From IMG/VR virus record IMGVR_UViG_3300034684_000299, positions 1 through 64,000 of that record: 64,000 bases of DNA; one strand, given 5' to 3'. The translations under genes were made by a program, and so were the position numbers. Source of the DNA: a virus. Every line of letters begins with the position of its first letter. Within the stretch, counting starts at the first letter, position 1. Positions 62,655 to 64,000 of the stretch are shown piece after piece. The notes below the pieces were generated by a model that saw nothing but the letters and a program-made list of their open reading frames with translations, was not told the origin of the DNA and ran no database searches.

Positions 62655-62990
62655 CTAGGACTTTGGTTTGCCGAATTGTTTGTCCAGTATAAAAACCGCT
62701 GCTTCAATCGCCGCATTAAGTAATGTAGCATCAGTTTCTCCTACCGTTATTCCATGATTTTTTAAAATATCTGTCGCCATAGCCATCGCTTTTTCTTTCT
62801 TCTGCTCGCTTGTTAATTGTTCAGTTTCGCCTATTTGTTCTACCGCCAATACTACGTCTTGTGCTACTGTTTTTACAATATCTGATAAATCCATGAGCTT
62901 CTTTTTTTTGTCATTTGGAATCTTTGTACCAAGATATACTGCTGCTATTGCAATTAAAAATACTACTATATACATCACTATCTCACCCAT
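62655..62990 (-). CDS. Phage holin, LLH family, 111 aa
   Basis: One N-terminal membrane helix (EIVMYIVVFLIAIAAVYLGTKI) is followed by KKKK, a helical body (DIVKTVAQDVVLAVEQIG, LTSEQKKEKAMAMATDIL) and the family's ending VGETDATLLNAAIEAAVFILDK. The length is typical. Holins permeabilise the host membrane to trigger lysis; LLH holins are best known from phages of Bacillota. The start follows AGAGGAGG. It is 3 nt from the upstream gene. No endolysin gene adjoins it in the window, although the SleB-like protein at 57470 is a candidate. Confidence 0.82.
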   Translation of the reverse strand: MGEIVMYIVVFLIAIAAVYLGTKIPNDKKKKLMDLSDIVKTVAQDVVLAVEQIGETEQLTSEQKKEKAMAMATDILKNHGITVGETDATLLNAAIEAAVFILDKQFGKPKS

Positions 62991-62993
62991 TTT

Positions 62994-63479
62994 TTATTCC
63001 TCCTCTTTCAGTAATTTTATTTTTTCAAACCTTGATTCTTCTTCAAAAAAATCTTTTTCTAACATCATTTCTTCTTCAGTTTCTTCTTTAATTTCTTCTT
63101 TAGATTCTTCAGATTCTTCTTCTTTAACTTCTTCTAACTCTGTTACTGGTTTTTCTTTTTTGGATTCAGAATCTTTAGAATTTGTTTTCTCTTCAACTTT
63201 TTTCTCATAATATTCTAAAAATATTACTATTCCTACATTTGATGTGAATATTTTTTTATCTATAATTATATATTTATCGCCATCATTACTATGATTCATG
63301 ATATTTTCATATGTTTCTTTTTGTCTAGTATCAGAAATTATAAATTCATCACATTTGTAAATATAATTAGAATAAAAATCATTTGTGATATCATCAAAAT
63401 CATTTACTATCCGTGACATGGCAACTGCGGCTGGATCTTTTTCCATTTTAGACTGTTCCTTTTTTTTTACTGTATCCAT
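62994..63479 (-). CDS. Acidic low-complexity protein, 161 aa
   Basis: ATG with TAAGGAGGAG upstream. The first about 90 residues form a globular part (AVAMSRIVNDFDDITNDFYSNYIYKCDEF; YIIIDKKIFTSNVGIVIFLEYYE). The last 70 are almost only Glu, Lys and Ser (EEVKEEESEESKEEIKEETEEEM), likely disordered or coiled coil. Not recognised; possibly a scaffold or virion accessory protein. Confidence 0.55.
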   Translation of the reverse strand: MDTVKKKEQSKMEKDPAAVAMSRIVNDFDDITNDFYSNYIYKCDEFIISDTRQKETYENIMNHSNDGDKYIIIDKKIFTSNVGIVIFLEYYEKKVEEKTNSKDSESKKEKPVTELEEVKEEESEESKEEIKEETEEEMMLEKDFFEEESRFEKIKLLKEEE

Positions 63480-63491
63480 TTTTACTCCTCC

Positions 63492-64000
63492 TTACATTGG
63501 GCTTGCTTCAGTATTTGGTGGTTTTACTTCATTCATCTTTCTTCTGTTTACCTGTCCACTAGCATTTGACTCCACCGATTGGTTCTCTGGTTCTTGTGGT
63601 GTCAAATTCAAAAGCTTAGATAAAATTGGATCTTTCAACAAGGTATTTTGAAGTACTAGGGCTGTATAATTGTTGGTAATTGATTTAAGCAAATCCTCTG
63701 GTATTTTATCAAATTGCCCTTTCATTATATAGTTTGCTATTTCATACAATTCAACGTCTTCTACATTAGGTTTTTCTCCACCTTGTTGTATAATTTTCTG
63801 CATTTGTACTTCACCTATAACTTGACGTAATTGTTGATAATATTGTGTCTCTATTTGCAATTTAGCCTTTGCTTCAGCTTCTTTCACCAAGTTTTCAGTT
63901 TCATGATTATAATCAAATCCAAATTCGTTAAGTAGTGTATTGTCAGATATTTTTCCCATAGAATTCATGTTCAATAACAAATCTTTTCTTATTGTATCGT
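63492..64000 (-). CDS. Unknown phage protein, C-terminal part (at least 169 aa, partial)
   Basis: The frame is open to the window edge and no start with a ribosome binding site is present, so the N-terminus is missing. Helical N-part with an Ala/Glu-rich stretch (LVKEAEAKAKLQIETQYYQQLRQVIGEVQMQKIIQQGG) and a proline- and polar-rich C-terminus (NLTPQEPENQSVESNASGQVNRRK). It is the upstream gene of the acidic-protein/holin operon (12-nt gap). Possibly a structural or scaffolding protein; not recognised. Confidence 0.55.
   Translation of the reverse strand, partial: DTIRKDLLLNMNSMGKISDNTLLNEFGFDYNHETENLVKEAEAKAKLQIETQYYQQLRQVIGEVQMQKIIQQGGEKPNVEDVELYEIANYIMKGQFDKIPEDLLKSITNNYTALVLQNTLLKDPILSKLLNLTPQEPENQSVESNASGQVNRRKMNEVKPPNTEASPM

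Noticed and set aside
62640-62700. Canonical -1 slippery heptamer between the holin and the next frame.
   Set aside because: The overlap ACCAAAG does not fit X XXY YYZ; a frameshift remains only a weak possibility.
1-64000. tRNA genes, rRNA, an integrase with att sites, or a TnpA transposase.
   Set aside because: None was recognised by reading; tRNAs in particular would need tRNAscan to exclude.

Overview
The window is almost certainly part of a large, AT-rich tailed-phage genome (or a prophage). No chromosomal housekeeping genes, rRNA or tRNA were found. The genes are tightly packed, use strong AAAGGAGG-type ribosome binding sites, and often start with TTG or GTG. A holin of the LLH family, HU-like and SleB-like proteins and the AT-rich codon use suggest a low-GC host such as a Bacillota; Thermotogota or Fusobacteriota cannot be excluded. 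The host is inferred, not proven.

Layout. (1) About 0.6-33.6 kb, minus strand: a tail/adsorption operon read from 33.6 kb leftwards. It starts with a tail-assembly-chaperone pair joined by a canonical -1 slippery site (A AAT TTT), then a 1372-aa tape-measure candidate, a series of large beta-rich tail/baseplate/fibre proteins, and finally a cluster with three seven-bladed RCC1 beta-propeller genes. (2) This operon is invaded by three copies of an IscB-type RNA-guided nuclease element (0-0.7, 10.6-12.2 and 18.9-20.4 kb). Each copy carries an upstream omega-RNA whose stems covary between copies. No TnpA transposase is present. A fourth, scar-like left end lies at 17.6 kb. (3) About 33.7-46.2 kb, plus strand: a gpV/Gp138-like spike, two unknown proteins, and a giant fused beta-beta' RNA polymerase of 2611 aa. 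A 514-aa LAGLIDADG intein sits directly after the catalytic NADYDGD motif of the polymerase. (4) About 46.2-62.3 kb, mostly plus strand: a replication/recombination region with primase, SNF2-type helicase, a DNA-binding protein, a Gp3-like protein, a PD-(D/E)XK nuclease, a Nudix protein, DnaB helicase, a DnaC-type loader and a RusA resolvase. Two short minus-strand gene pairs interrupt it, one of them encoding HU-like and cell-wall-hydrolase-like proteins. (5) About 62.4-64.0 kb, minus strand: an LLH holin and small unknown genes, running off the right edge.

How it works together. Replication genes have host-sigma70-like promoters (extended -10 TGnTATAAT), so they are probably read by the host polymerase early. 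The phage-encoded polymerase could then read other modules. Two layers of selfish DNA sit on essential or host-range functions: the intein in the polymerase active site, and the IscB/omega-RNA elements within the receptor-binding region. Because the guide of an IscB omega-RNA is the DNA flanking its own left end, each copy should target relatives that lack the insertion, which would bias inheritance of the neighbouring tail genes. A recurrent layout in which a hairpin lies between the Shine-Dalgarno sequence and the start codon occurs in four genes and suggests translational control by mRNA structure.
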